Assembly (NCBI GenBank): GCA_963923455.1
Contig: CAWULT010000007.1
Coordinates: 1 to 64,000, forward strand
From: CAWULT01 sp963923455
GTDB taxonomy: Bacteria; Acidobacteriota; Vicinamibacteria; Vicinamibacterales; UBA2999
Direction of reading: 5' to 3'
Length of the DNA stretch: 64,000 nucleotides
This document shows positions 10,122-20,885 of the stretch, piece by piece. Under the pieces are notes generated by a model that saw nothing but the letters and a program-made list of their open reading frames with translations, was not told where the DNA came from and searched no databases. Every line of letters starts with the position of its first letter. Within the stretch, counting starts at the first letter, position 1. Position numbers and translations under genes: made by a program.

Positions 10122-12113
10122 ATGCCTGGGGACCACTTCGAGTTCGGGGGCGAGATCGCCTGGCGGCCCACGCCCGAGATCGTCGAACGGAGCCGCCTCA
10201 CGGCGTTCATGCGCCGGCACGGGCTCGCGGACTACGCCACCCTGCTCCGCCGATCGGTCCAGGAGCCCGAATGGTTCTGGACGGCCGTCCTCGAGGACCT
10301 CGACATCCAGTTCTACGAGCCGTACACGCGGGTGATGGACACGTCCGCAGGCGAGGCGTGGACGCGCTGGTGCGTCGGCGGCCGGCTGAACATCGTCCAC
10401 AACTGCCTGGACAAGTGGCAGGGCACGCCGACGGCCGCGCGCGAGGCGATCCGCTGGGAGGGCGAAGAGGGCACGATCCGCACGCTGACCTACGCCGAAC
10501 TCTTCACGCAGGTCAACCGGTGCGCGTCGGCCCTGCGCAAGCTGGGCATCGGCAAGGGCGACCGCGTTGCCCTGTTCATGCCGATGTGCCCGGAGCTCAT
10601 CGTCGCCTTCTTCGCGGTCATCAAGATTGGCGGGGTGATCCTGCCGCTCTTCTCCGGCTACGGGGCCGACGCGGTCGCCACCCGCCTGCGCGATGCGGGC
10701 GCCGTCGCGCTCGTCACGGCCGATGGCTTCTGGCGCCGGGGACAGGCGGTGCCGATGCTGGCGACGGCCGCCGACGCCCTCGCAGCCGCCCCTGCCGTTC
10801 GCCACACGATCGTCGTGCCGAGGCTCGGGCGGCCCGTGCCGGACGCGCCGGGCCGGCATGCCTGGGCGGCGCTGGTCGATCGCCAGCCCGATGCCTGCGA
10901 CACGGAGCGGACCGACGCCGAGGATCCGCTGATGATCATCTACACCTCGGGCACCACGGGCCGCCCGAAGGGCGCCGTGCACACGCACTGCGGCTTCCCG
11001 ATCAAGACGGCGCAGGACATGGTCCACGCCTTCGACGTGCACGCCGGCGACACGATGTACTGGGTCAGCGACATGGGCTGGATGATGGGCCCGTGGGAAG
11101 TGTTCGGGATGACCCTGCTCGGAGGCACGACGGTGCTGTACGACGGCGCGCTCGACCATCCCAGCCCCGGCCGCCTGTGGGACCTCGTCGCCAGCCACCG
11201 CGTCACCATCCTCGGCGTCTCGCCGACACTGATCCGCTCGCTGATGCGGCACGGCGAAGGCCCGGTCCGGGCCGCGGACGTCTCGTCGCTCCGAGTGTTC
11301 GGCTCGACCGGCGAGCCGTGGAACCCCGAGCCGTGGCGGTGGCTGTTCGAGGTCGTCGGCGGCCGGCGCCTGCCGATCATCAACTACTCGGGCGGCACCG
11401 AGGTCTCCGGCGGGCTGGTCGCCGGCAACGTGATCACGCCGCTCAAGCCGGCCGCGTTCGCGGGTCCGCCCCCGGGCATCGCCGCCGATGTCGTCGACGA
11501 TCAGGGACGGCCCGTGCGCAATCAGGTCGGCGAGCTCGTCGTCCGCGCGCCCTGGATCGGGATGACCCGCGGCTTCTGGAACGACCCCGAGCGCTACGAG
11601 CAGACCTACTGGTCCCGCTTCCCGGGCGTCTGGGTCCACGGCGACTGGGCGGCCATCGACGAGGACGGGCTCTGGTACATCCTCGGGCGGTCCGACGACA
11701 CCATCAAGATCGCCGGCAAGCGGCTCGGCCCGGCCGAGGTCGAGTCGGTGCTCGTCGAGCACCCCGCCGTCCTCGAGGCCGCCGCGATTGGCGTGCCCGA
11801 CGAGCTCAAGGGCCAGGCGCTCGTCTGCTTCTGCGTGCTCCGCCCGGGCCACGCCGCGTCGGACGCACTGACCGACGCCCTGAAGGCCCTGGTGGCCGAA
11901 CGCCTGGGCAAGCCGCTGCGCCCGTCCGTCGTCGCCTACGTCGCGGACCTGCCGAAGACACGCAACGCCAAGGTCATGCGGCGCGTGATCCGGGCCGCCT
12001 ATCTCGAGGAAGCCCCGGGCGACCTGTCGTCGCTCGAGAGCCCCCAGGCCGTCGCCCAGGTGGCCGAGGCCGGCCGCGCCGCGCGCGCGGTCCGATCGGA
12101 AGGCCGCGTCTGA
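10122..12113 (+). CDS. AMP-dependent acyl-CoA synthetase (ACS-like)
   Basis: A 663-residue adenylate-forming ligase that activates a carboxylic acid with ATP and CoA. It has the acetyl-CoA-synthetase-type N-terminal cap (about 20-85, including FWTAVLEDLDIQFYEPY), the P-loop-like A3 motif YTSGTTGRPKGAVHTH at about 273, the A5 region NYSGGTEVSGG, the A7/A8 hinge GDWAAIDEDGLWYILGRSDDTIKIAGKR, and the catalytic lysine region PKTRNAKVMRR near the C-terminus. Length and cap fit acetate/propionate or acetoacetate-type ligases; substrate is not determined. The downstream transporter gene overlaps its stop codon, so the enzyme may activate what that transporter imports. Confidence 0.88.
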   Translation: MPGDHFEFGGEIAWRPTPEIVERSRLTAFMRRHGLADYATLLRRSVQEPEWFWTAVLEDLDIQFYEPYTRVMDTSAGEAWTRWCVGGRLNIVHNCLDKWQGTPTAAREAIRWEGEEGTIRTLTYAELFTQVNRCASALRKLGIGKGDRVALFMPMCPELIVAFFAVIKIGGVILPLFSGYGADAVATRLRDAGAVALVTADGFWRRGQAVPMLATAADALAAAPAVRHTIVVPRLGRPVPDAPGRHAWAALVDRQPDACDTERTDAEDPLMIIYTSGTTGRPKGAVHTHCGFPIKTAQDMVHAFDVHAGDTMYWVSDMGWMMGPWEVFGMTLLGGTTVLYDGALDHPSPGRLWDLVASHRVTILGVSPTLIRSLMRHGEGPVRAADVSSLRVFGSTGEPWNPEPWRWLFEVVGGRRLPIINYSGGTEVSGGLVAGNVITPLKPAAFAGPPPGIAADVVDDQGRPVRNQVGELVVRAPWIGMTRGFWNDPERYEQTYWSRFPGVWVHGDWAAIDEDGLWYILGRSDDTIKIAGKRLGPAEVESVLVEHPAVLEAAAIGVPDELKGQALVCFCVLRPGHAASDALTDALKALVAERLGKPLRPSVVAYVADLPKTRNAKVMRRVIRAAYLEEAPGDLSSLESPQAVAQVAEAGRAARAVRSEGRV

Positions 12114-13447
12114 CCACGTCGGCCGCGCGTGAGGCCCTCGAGGCCCAGACGTACGCACGAGTCACGCGGCGGCTGCTGCCCCTGCTGTTCGTCTGCTACA
12201 TCCTGGCGTACGTCGACCGGGTCAACGTCGGATTCGCCAAGCTGCAGATGCAGGCGGATCTGGGCTTGTCCGACACGGCCTACGGCCTCGGCGCGGGCCT
12301 GTTCTTCATCGGCTACTTCTTCTTCGAGGTGCCCAGTAACGTGCTGCTGCGCCGCTTCGGCGCGCGCGTCTGGATCGCCCGCATCATGATGCTGTGGGGC
12401 CTCGTCTCGTCGGCGATGATGTTCGCCCGCTCGGACACCTCGTTCTACGCGCTGCGCTTCCTGCTCGGCATCGCCGAGGCCGGCTTCTTCCCCGGCATCA
12501 TCCTCTACCTGACCTTCTGGTACACCCGCCAGCACCGCGCGCGGATGGTCGCCACGTTCATGACGGCCATTCCCGTCGCCGGCGTGTTCGGCGGCCCCGT
12601 CTCGGGCTGGATCATGCAGCAGATGGGTGGGGTCGGCGGCCTGCGGAACTGGGAGTGGCTGTACCTGATCGAAGGCGTGCCGTCCGTGCTCGTCGGCCTG
12701 CTCGTGCTGGTCTCGCTCGACGACGGACCCGAGCGGGCCGCCTGGCTCTCGGACGACCAGAAGGCGCTGCTGGCCGAGCGGCTGGCCGAGGAGGAGGCGC
12801 TCAAGCGCGCCGAGGGACACGGCCTGCACACGGTGGGCGACGCGTTCCGCTCTCCGCGCGTCTGGCTCTGCGCGGCGATCTACTTCGCGATCGTCATGGG
12901 CAACTACGGCCTGACGTTCTGGCTGCCGCAGATCATCAGCGAGAGCATCGGCGCCGATCCCTGGCAGGTCGGGCTCGTCTCGACGATTCCGTGGGGCGTC
13001 GGCGCCGTCACCATGGTGGCCGTCGGCCGCAGTTCGGACCGGCGGCGCGAGCGGCGCTGGCACGTCGCGGCGCCCGCAGTCGTCGGGGCCGTCGCGTTCG
13101 CCGCCTCCGGGCTCCCCGGGGTGACCGGCTGGACCGGCATTGCGTGGCTGACCGTCGCGACCGGCGGCACGATGGCCGCGATGGCCTGCTTCTGGGCCAT
13201 CCCGACGCGCGTGCTGTCGGGCGCCGCGGCGGCCGCCGGCATCGCGTGGATCAACTCCCTGGGCAACCTCTCGGGGTACTGCAGCCCGATGCTGGTGGGC
13301 CTCGTCCGGGACGCGACGCGCGACGCCGCGCACCCGAACGGCAACATGACCCTGGCCCTGGCCGCGCTGGCCGCGTCGCTCGCGGTGGGGGGCGTGCTCA
13401 CGGTGCTGGTCACGCGCGAGCCGGGCGCCGCCGCCGGCCGCGAGTGA
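12110..13447 (+). CDS. MFS transporter, anion:cation symporter type (CTG start)
   Basis: A 445-residue, 12-helix major facilitator permease of the organic-anion/proton group that carries phthalate, tartrate and hydroxyphenylacetate. The family signature YILAYVDRVNVGFAKLQM occupies helix 1 at about residues 27-44, and family members have about 20 residues before it. No ATG, GTG or TTG lies in frame in that region. The only suitable codon is CTG 12110, which overlaps the upstream TGA as CTGA and sits 6 nt after a GGAAGG ribosome-binding site (12098-12103). The next in-frame ATG is inside the signature and would remove most of helix 1. Confidence 0.85.
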   Translation: MTTSAAREALEAQTYARVTRRLLPLLFVCYILAYVDRVNVGFAKLQMQADLGLSDTAYGLGAGLFFIGYFFFEVPSNVLLRRFGARVWIARIMMLWGLVSSAMMFARSDTSFYALRFLLGIAEAGFFPGIILYLTFWYTRQHRARMVATFMTAIPVAGVFGGPVSGWIMQQMGGVGGLRNWEWLYLIEGVPSVLVGLLVLVSLDDGPERAAWLSDDQKALLAERLAEEEALKRAEGHGLHTVGDAFRSPRVWLCAAIYFAIVMGNYGLTFWLPQIISESIGADPWQVGLVSTIPWGVGAVTMVAVGRSSDRRRERRWHVAAPAVVGAVAFAASGLPGVTGWTGIAWLTVATGGTMAAMACFWAIPTRVLSGAAAAAGIAWINSLGNLSGYCSPMLVGLVRDATRDAAHPNGNMTLALAALAASLAVGGVLTVLVTREPGAAAGRE

Positions 13448-13468
13448 CACGACGCGCGCCGCGGCCGG

Positions 13469-14332
13469 TCAGTCCCGCCCCTTCATCAGCTCGGCCCGCC
13501 ACCGCCCGGCGCTCCCGAACACCTGCTCGATGACCTCGCCGCGCCGCAGGTCCGCCCGCAGCTCCACGAGCCTGTCGATGAGATGCTCGAGGGCCTCGCC
13601 CACGGCCTCGGCGTTCATCAGGCAGATGTCGCGCCAGACGTCGGGCGGACTCGACGCGAGCCGCGTCGTGTCGACGAGCCCCTTGCCCGAGTAGCGGAGT
13701 CCCTCCGCGGCCGCGGCGGTGCCGACGACGTCCATCAGGGCGCTGGCCGCCAGCTGCGGGAGATGGCTGACGTAGGCCATCAGGCGGTCGTGCGCCGCCG
13801 CGTCCATCGACGCCGGGCTGGCACCGAGCGCCCGCGCCAGCGCGAACAAGCGGTCGAGCAGACCCGCCGGGGGGGCGCCCGCCGGCGTGAAGATCCAGGC
13901 GCGGCCCCTGAATAGGTCCGGGCGAGCGAACCCGAAGCCGCCCCGTTCGGCGCCGCCCAGCGGGTGGCCGCCAACGAAGCGCTCGTGCACCCCCAAGGTC
14001 CTGGCGGCCCTGACGATGTCCCCCTTCGTGCCCCCCACGTCGGTGATGGGTGTCGACGCCAGCGCGCCGGCCTGGAGTTCCGCCAGCAGCCGCGCGTTCT
14101 GCCGCACGGGGGCTGCGAGGATCACGAGATCCACCGCGTCGGCCTCGGCCAGCCGCTCGACGCCACGGTCGATCGCGCCGGCGCCGAGCGCGTGCACCAG
14201 CACGGCCGGCCGATCGACACCGACCACGCGCACGGACGGCCAGCGCTCGCGCACGCCCAGGGCGATGGAGCCGCCGATCAGGCCGACGCCGGCGATGGCA
14301 ATCGAGGTGAACGGTGGCGTGTCGCTGGGCAT
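13469..14332 (-). CDS. tyrA: Prephenate dehydrogenase
   Basis: A 287-residue NAD(P)-dependent enzyme that turns prephenate into 4-hydroxyphenylpyruvate, the committed step to tyrosine. The Rossmann nucleotide loop is GVGLIGGSIALGV at about 14-26. The active-site region GGHPLGGAERGGF at about 121-133 holds the conserved His. A helical dimerisation domain fills the C-terminal half. It is last in the aromatic operon, 22 bp after aroF. No ACT regulatory domain is attached, so end-product control may rest on the operon leader and on AroF. Confidence 0.9.
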   Translation of the reverse strand: MPSDTPPFTSIAIAGVGLIGGSIALGVRERWPSVRVVGVDRPAVLVHALGAGAIDRGVERLAEADAVDLVILAAPVRQNARLLAELQAGALASTPITDVGGTKGDIVRAARTLGVHERFVGGHPLGGAERGGFGFARPDLFRGRAWIFTPAGAPPAGLLDRLFALARALGASPASMDAAAHDRLMAYVSHLPQLAASALMDVVGTAAAAEGLRYSGKGLVDTTRLASSPPDVWRDICLMNAEAVGEALEHLIDRLVELRADLRRGEVIEQVFGSAGRWRAELMKGRD

Positions 14333-14354
14333 CGGCGCGCGGGTGTCCTGGCCC

Positions 14355-15401
14355 CTAACGGGACGCGCCGGCGCGCCCGAGGGCGTCGACGCAGATCGCG
14401 CGGCCGATGGCCGGCGCGATGACGCGCAGCTCCGACATCAGCCGGGCGAACTGCGGCAGGAACATCGACTGCGCACCGTCGCTGAGCGCGCGGTCGGGGT
14501 CGGGATGCACCTCGATGATCAGGCCGTCGGCCCCGGCCGCGACGGCGGCCCGTGCGAGGGGCACCACCATGTCGCGACGCCCGGCCGCGTGGCTCGGGTC
14601 GACGATCACCGGCAGATGGCTCAGCTTCTTGACGACCGGGATCGCGGCGATGTCGAGCGTGTTGCGGGTCGCCGTCTCGAACGTCCGGATGCCGCGTTCG
14701 CAGAGAATCACGTCCGGGTTGCCCCCCGACAGGATGTACTCCGCCGACAGCAGCCACTCCTCCACCGTCGCCGCGATGCCCCGCTTGAGCAGCACGGGCT
14801 TGCGCGTCCGCCCCAGTTCCCGCAACAGCGTGAAGTTCTGCATGTTGCGGGCGCCCACCTGGAAGATGTCGCAATAAGTGCCGATGAGGTCGATCTGGCT
14901 GACGTCCATCACTTCGGAGATGAGCTTCAGCGCGTGGGCATCGGCGGCGCGGCGCAGCATCTGCAGCCCCTGCTCGCCGAGTCCCTGGAACGAGTAGGGG
15001 GAGCTGCGCGGCTTGAACGCCCCGCCGCGCAGCACCTTGGCACCGGCCTGCTTCACGGCCGCTGCCGTCGCCTCGACCTGCTCGTCGGTCTCGGCCGAGC
15101 AGGGCCCCGCCATGACCACCACTTCGTTGCCGCCTATCGCGACGTCCCCGATCCGCACGACCGTGTCCTCGGGACGGAACGTCCGGCTCGCGCGCTTGTA
15201 GGGTTCGCTGATCCGCAGCACCTCGTGCACGCCGTCCAGCAGCGAGATGAGCGCCGGGTCCACCTTCTGCGCGCCGACGACGCCCAGTACCGTGCGCGTG
15301 GCGCCGGAGGACCGGTGCACGTCCATCCCGAGGTCGATCAGGCGGGCGATCACCGCATCGACCTGCGCCTCGGTGGCCCGCTCCTGCATGACGACAACCA
15401 T
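14355..15401 (-). CDS. aroF: 3-deoxy-7-phosphoheptulonate synthase (DAHP synthase, type I-beta)
   Basis: A 348-residue enzyme for the first shikimate step, joining phosphoenolpyruvate and erythrose 4-phosphate. The first 85 residues form the ferredoxin-like regulatory domain seen in Thermotoga and related I-beta enzymes, where tyrosine or phenylalanine inhibits. The barrel begins near GNEVVVMAGPCSAET and contains KVLRGGAFKPRSSPYSFQG, VGARNMQNF, LLKRG and PVIVDPSHAAG. ATG 15401 follows an AGAGGAACAGG ribosome-binding site. It lies between chorismate mutase and tyrA. Confidence 0.94.
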   Translation of the reverse strand: MVVVMQERATEAQVDAVIARLIDLGMDVHRSSGATRTVLGVVGAQKVDPALISLLDGVHEVLRISEPYKRASRTFRPEDTVVRIGDVAIGGNEVVVMAGPCSAETDEQVEATAAAVKQAGAKVLRGGAFKPRSSPYSFQGLGEQGLQMLRRAADAHALKLISEVMDVSQIDLIGTYCDIFQVGARNMQNFTLLRELGRTRKPVLLKRGIAATVEEWLLSAEYILSGGNPDVILCERGIRTFETATRNTLDIAAIPVVKKLSHLPVIVDPSHAAGRRDMVVPLARAAVAAGADGLIIEVHPDPDRALSDGAQSMFLPQFARLMSELRVIAPAIGRAICVDALGRAGASR

Positions 15402-15429
15402 GATCCTGTTCCTCTGCCTCGAGGTACGG

Positions 15430-15759
15430 CTACGAGGGCGGCGCCCCCGGGCCCCGTCCCGGTTCGTCGGCCGCCGCGCCGCTGTGGCGCTCGGCCCGCC
15501 GCGCCTCGTCGATGATTCGCTCGAAGATCCTGACCACCGCATCGGCGGTCAGCGGCCCGGCCAGTTCGGCGGCCTTCTGCCGGACGCCGCTCAGCACGCG
15601 GGCCTCGCGTTCCGGCTGATAGATCGCGAGCCCCGCCTCGTGCTTCAGCCGCCCCACTTCCACCGCGCACGCCACGCGCACGTTGAGCAGGCGGACGAGC
15701 TCGTCGTCGATCGTGTCGATCCGACTGCGCAGTTCCTCGATCGTCAGGACTTCAGCCAA
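15430..15759 (-). CDS. aroQ: Chorismate mutase, AroQ type
   Basis: A 109-residue all-helical chorismate mutase that converts chorismate to prephenate. The AroQ pattern is clear: LRSRIDTIDDELVRLLNVRVACAVEVGRLK with the conserved Arg and Lys, then YQPEREARVL. The start is TTG 15759, inside the last codons of trpA; a GGAGGAG ribosome-binding site (15768-15774) lies 8 nt upstream and supports it. The last 15 residues are a Gly/Pro-rich tail. Prephenate from this enzyme feeds TyrA at the end of the same operon. Confidence 0.88.
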   Translation of the reverse strand: MAEVLTIEELRSRIDTIDDELVRLLNVRVACAVEVGRLKHEAGLAIYQPEREARVLSGVRQKAAELAGPLTADAVVRIFERIIDEARRAERHSGAAADEPGRGPGAPPS

Positions 15760-16525
15760 CGCACGTACTCCTCCACGCGTGCTTCCAGGTCCGGCGACGT
15801 GCCCGCCTCGGCGATGACGTTCACCAGGGCGCTGCCCACGACGGCCGCGTCGGCCCAGCGGCCGACTTCACGGACGTGTTCCGGCTTCGAGATGCCGAAC
15901 CCGAGCGCCACCGGCAGCGGCGTGACCGCGCGGATGCGGGCCACGATCGCGTCGGCGCCCTCGGCCAGCTGATCGCGGGCCCCCGTGACCCCGAGCCTGG
16001 AGATCGCGTACAAGAACCCGCTGCCGAGCTCGGCCGCCTTCCGCAGGCGCGCATCGCTCGTCGTCGGGCTCAGGAGCAGGATTGTATCAACGCCCCGCGA
16101 GGCCAGCAGGGCGCGGAAGTCGCCCGCTTCCTCTATCGGCAGATCGAGCACGAGCACACCGTCCACGCCCGCCTCCTTCGCACGATCGGCGAAGACGTCG
16201 GCACCCATGCGCAGAATCGGGTTCGCGTAGCTGAAGAGCACGATCGCGGGCCGCAGCTCCGCGCGCAGCCGCGCCACCATCTCGAGCACGCCGGACAGCG
16301 TGGTGCCCGCCGCGAGGGCCCGCTCGGTGGCGCGCTGGATCACGGGCCCGTCCGCCAGCGGTTCGGAGAACGGCACGCCGACCTCGATCACGTCGGCCCC
16401 GGCCCGGTCGAGCGCGCGGAGGATGCCTTCGGTGCGGGCCAGGCTCGGGTCTCCCGCCGTCACGTACGTGACGAGCCCCGGCGTCCTGGCGGCGCGCAGC
16501 CGCGCGAACGTCTCCTGCAGGCGGC

Positions 16526-16529
<4 letters not shown>
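15744..16529 (-). CDS. trpA: Tryptophan synthase alpha chain
   Basis: A 261-residue TIM barrel that splits indole-3-glycerol phosphate and passes indole to TrpB. The catalytic Glu lies in DVIEVGVPFSEPLADGPVIQ and the catalytic Asp in VDGVLVLDLPIEE. The phosphate loop appears as VALGFGISKPEHV and DAAVVGSALV. The ATG at 16529 overlaps the trpB TGA (ATGA). Its 3' end overlaps chorismate mutase by 16 bp. Confidence 0.96.
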
Positions 16530-17757
<1,228 letters not shown>

Positions 17758-17761
<4 letters not shown>

Positions 17762-18390
17762 TCCACCCTTCTGAAGCGCTCCGCGAAGGCAGCCCGGGCG
17801 TTGGCCAGGAACCGCGACACGAGCTCGGGATCCTTGACGCCGGGCGAGGCCTCCACGCCCGACGAGACATCGACGCCGATCGGACGGACCGTCGCGATCG
17901 CCTCCGCCACGTTCTCCGGCGTCAGGCCGCCCGCGAGCACCACGCGCCGCGCCCGCGCCACCTCGGCGGCCGCGGCCCAGTCGATCCGCCGTCCCGTCCC
18001 GCCCCTGCGAACCGGGTCGTGCGCATCGAGCAGCCACACCGTGTCCTCGGGCCAGGCCGCCGCGTCCGCCGCGACCCGAGCGAGCCCCACCGCCCGCAGC
18101 ACCGGCACGCCCGCCGCGGCCCCGACGTCCGGCGTCTCGTCGCCGTGCAGCTGCACCATCGTGACCCCGCTCTCGGCCACGGCGCGCCGCAGCGCGTCGA
18201 CCGGCGCGTCGACGAACACGCCAACGCTCACGACCGGCTGTTCGAGCCGCGCCAGGATCTCGCGTGCCGTGGCCGGCGCGACCGCCCGCGGGCTCCCGGG
18301 CCAGAACACGAAGCCGAGGGCCGTGGCCCCCTCCGCGACCGCGTGGCGGGCGTCCTCGACCCGGGTGATGCCGCAGATCTTCGCGAACAT
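17758..18390 (-). CDS. trpF: Phosphoribosylanthranilate isomerase
   Basis: A 210-residue TIM barrel catalysing the Amadori rearrangement of phosphoribosylanthranilate to CdRP. The catalytic Cys is in AKICGITRVEDA at the N-terminus. VQLHGDET follows, and the catalytic Asp lies in the LLDAHD region. The phosphate sites are VLAGGLTPENV and VDVSSGVE. It is separate from trpC, unlike the enterobacterial fusion. The start is ATG 18390, 2 bp after the trpC stop. Confidence 0.94.
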
Positions 18391-18392
18391 GC

Positions 18393-19229
18393 CTAGGCCC
18401 CCGTCTTCCGAGACGGGGCCCGAGCCGTCCCGAGCAGTTCCTGCAGCGCACGGGCCGGGTCGGGTGCGGTCATGAAACGTTCGCCGATCAGGAACGCGCG
18501 GTATCCGGCCGCCGACAGCCGGTCGAGGTCGTCGCGCGTCCGCAGGCCGCTCTCGCTGACGGCGACCACGTCCCGCGGGATGCGCGCCGCTAGCCGGTAC
18601 GACGCGTCGACGTCGACGGCCAGCGTCCGCAGGTTGCGGTTGTTGACGCCGATGACGCGCGCCCCACTGTCGATCGCGCGCGGCACCTCCTCGTCGTCGT
18701 GCACCTCGACCAGTGTCGCCAGTCCCAGCTCCCACGCGCGGGTCTGCAGCCGCACCAGCGTCGGCTGGTCGAGCGCCGCCACGATGAGCAGCACGGCGTC
18801 GGCCCCGGCCGCCCGGGCTTCGAACAGCTGGTACTCGTCGACGACGAAGTCCTTCCGCAGCACCGGCACTCCCACGGCCTCGCGGACGGTGCGCAGGTGC
18901 GACAGCGCGCCGTCGAAGAACGTCGGCTCCGTGAGCACCGAGATCGCGGCGGCCCCGCCCCGCTCGTAGTGGCGCGCGATCGCCACCGGGTCGTAGGCCT
19001 GCGCCAGCACGCCGCGCGACGGCGACCGCCGCTTGCATTCCGCAATCACGTTGCCGACCCCGGGCCGCGCCAGCCGCTCCTCGAAGAGCCGCCTCCGGGG
19101 CGACGCATACGCCGCCCGCTGCTCGAGCACGGCCATGCCCTCCTGCGCCCGGCGGACCTCCACGACGCGGCGCGTCGCGGCCACGATCGTACCGAGCAGG
19201 TCGGGCGTTCCGGTGGACGGTCCAATCAT
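18393..19229 (-). CDS. trpC: Indole-3-glycerol phosphate synthase
   Basis: A 278-residue enzyme that closes CdRP to indole-3-glycerol phosphate. The signatures are VIAECKRRSPSRG with the catalytic lysine, ISVLTEPTFFDG, LRKDFVVDEYQ, VIGVNNRNLRT and AVSESGLRT. ATG 19229 overlaps the trpD TGA as TGATG; the adjacent GTG 19232 is an alternative start giving one more residue. Confidence 0.95.
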   Translation of the reverse strand: MIGPSTGTPDLLGTIVAATRRVVEVRRAQEGMAVLEQRAAYASPRRRLFEERLARPGVGNVIAECKRRSPSRGVLAQAYDPVAIARHYERGGAAAISVLTEPTFFDGALSHLRTVREAVGVPVLRKDFVVDEYQLFEARAAGADAVLLIVAALDQPTLVRLQTRAWELGLATLVEVHDDEEVPRAIDSGARVIGVNNRNLRTLAVDVDASYRLAARIPRDVVAVSESGLRTRDDLDRLSAAGYRAFLIGERFMTAPDPARALQELLGTARAPSRKTGA

Positions 19230-20290
19230 CACGCGTTCCCCAGGTTCTCGGCCTCGTGCGACCCACGGGCCATCGCGTCCAGCGTTGCGCGGGCACGCCC
19301 CGAGTCGATCGCCTCGGCGGCCATCTGGAGGCCGGCTGGCAGGTCCGCCGCGCGGCCACCCACCAGCAGCGCCGCCGCCGCGTTCAGCAGGACGATGTCG
19401 CGCGGCGCCCCTGAGACGCCGTGCAGCACGTCGAGCACGATGCGGGCGTTGGCCGCGACGTCGCCGCCCTGGAGCTCGTCGAGCGCCGCCCGCCGCACGC
19501 CGACCTCCGACGGATGCAGATAGAACGTCCGCACGGCTCCGTCCCGCACTTCGGACACCTTCGTGTAGCCCGTGGTCGACACCTCGTCGATCCCGTCCGC
19601 GCCGTGCACCACCCAGGCCCGCTCCGAACCGAGCGTTGCCAGCGCCCGTGCCAGCAGTTCCGTCAGCTCGGGTCGCGGCACGCCGACGATCTGGCGCCGC
19701 GCGCCCGCCGGGTTCGTCAGCGGGCCGAGCAGGTTGAACGCCGTCCGGATGCCCAGTTCCCGCCGGGTCTGTGCCGCGTGCCGCATGGACGGGTGGAAGG
19801 CCGGCGCGAACAGGAACGCGATCCGCACCGTCCGCAGCATGCGGGCGACGACCGCGGGCGACGCGGCCACGTTGACCCCCAGGTGCTCGAAGACGTCCGC
19901 GCTGCCGCAGCGGCTCGAGACCGATCGGTTGCCGTGCTTGGCGACGGGCAGCCCCGCGGCTGCGACGACGAGCGCCGTCGCCGACGAGACGTTGAACGTG
20001 CCCGAGCGATCGCCGCCGGTGCCGCAGGTATCGAACACGCCGGGCACCGGCGCCGGCAACGGAACGGCATGCGCCCGCATGGTCCGCGCGAACCCGACGA
20101 TCTCGGCGGGCCGCTCGCCCTTCATGGCGAGCGCGGTCAGCAGCGCGCCGAGCGCGACGGGCGCCGCCCGCCCGGCCATCACCTCGTGCATCACCGCCGA
20201 GGCCTCGTCCGCGCTGAGATCCTCATGGCGCATGACCTTCTCGATCAGCGCCGGCCACGACACCGGCTCTGCTCCCTCCGTCCGCGCCAT
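19229..20290 (-). CDS. trpD: Anthranilate phosphoribosyltransferase
   Basis: A 353-residue enzyme joining anthranilate and PRPP. The PRPP-binding loop is FDTCGTGGDRSGTFNVSSATA at about 86-106. KHGNRSVSSRCGSADV and NLLGPLTNPA complete the signature. It is a stand-alone protein, not fused to TrpG. ATG 20290 is one base after the trpG stop codon. Confidence 0.96.
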   Translation of the reverse strand: MARTEGAEPVSWPALIEKVMRHEDLSADEASAVMHEVMAGRAAPVALGALLTALAMKGERPAEIVGFARTMRAHAVPLPAPVPGVFDTCGTGGDRSGTFNVSSATALVVAAAGLPVAKHGNRSVSSRCGSADVFEHLGVNVAASPAVVARMLRTVRIAFLFAPAFHPSMRHAAQTRRELGIRTAFNLLGPLTNPAGARRQIVGVPRPELTELLARALATLGSERAWVVHGADGIDEVSTTGYTKVSEVRDGAVRTFYLHPSEVGVRRAALDELQGGDVAANARIVLDVLHGVSGAPRDIVLLNAAAALLVGGRAADLPAGLQMAAEAIDSGRARATLDAMARGSHEAENLGNA

Positions 20291-20291
20291 G

Positions 20292-20858
20292 TTACAGGTC
20301 CAGGAAGTTCCGGAGGATGCGGCGGCCCTCCTCCGTCAGGATCGACTCGGGATGGAACTGCACGCCGTGCACCGGATAGGCCCGGTGGCGTACCGCCATG
20401 ATGGTGCCGTCCTCCTGCGTCGTGCCGGCCACCTCGAGTTCCGCCGGTACGCGGTCCTTCGCGATGACGAGCGAGTGGTACCGGCCGGCCTGCAGCGGAG
20501 TCGTGATGCCCTGGAACACGCCCTTGCCGTCGTGCACCACCATCGACGTCTTGCCGTGCATCGGCGCGCTCGCCCGCGTGACCACCCCGCCGTACACCAG
20601 TCCGATCGCCTGGTGCCCCAGGCAGACGCCGAGGATCGGCGTCGTCGGCCCGAACGTGCGGATCACGTCCACCGACACCCCGGCGTCCTCCGGGCGGCCG
20701 GGGCCCGGCGAGATCAGGATGTGCTCGGGCGCCATCGCCTGGATCTCCCCGATCGTGATCTGGTCGTTCCGGCGGACGCGGACGTCGGCGCCGAGCTCGC
20801 CCAGGTACTGCACGAGGTTGTAGGTGAAGGAGTCGTAGTTGTCGATGACCAGAACCAT
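20292..20858 (-). CDS. trpG: Anthranilate synthase component II (glutamine amidotransferase)
   Basis: A 188-residue class I glutaminase that supplies ammonia to TrpE. The nucleophile is the Cys in LGVCLGHQAIG near residue 79. The His-Glu pair is in HGVQFHPESI near the C-terminus. The N-terminal IDNYDSFTYNLVQYLGELG is typical of TrpG/PabA. As no pabA is visible nearby, it could also serve folate synthesis, as in Bacillus. ATG 20858 is 27 bp after trpE. Confidence 0.95.
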   Translation of the reverse strand: MVLVIDNYDSFTYNLVQYLGELGADVRVRRNDQITIGEIQAMAPEHILISPGPGRPEDAGVSVDVIRTFGPTTPILGVCLGHQAIGLVYGGVVTRASAPMHGKTSMVVHDGKGVFQGITTPLQAGRYHSLVIAKDRVPAELEVAGTTQEDGTIMAVRHRAYPVHGVQFHPESILTEEGRRILRNFLDL

Positions 20859-20885
20859 GGCGCGTCGCGTCCTTCGAATCCGGGG

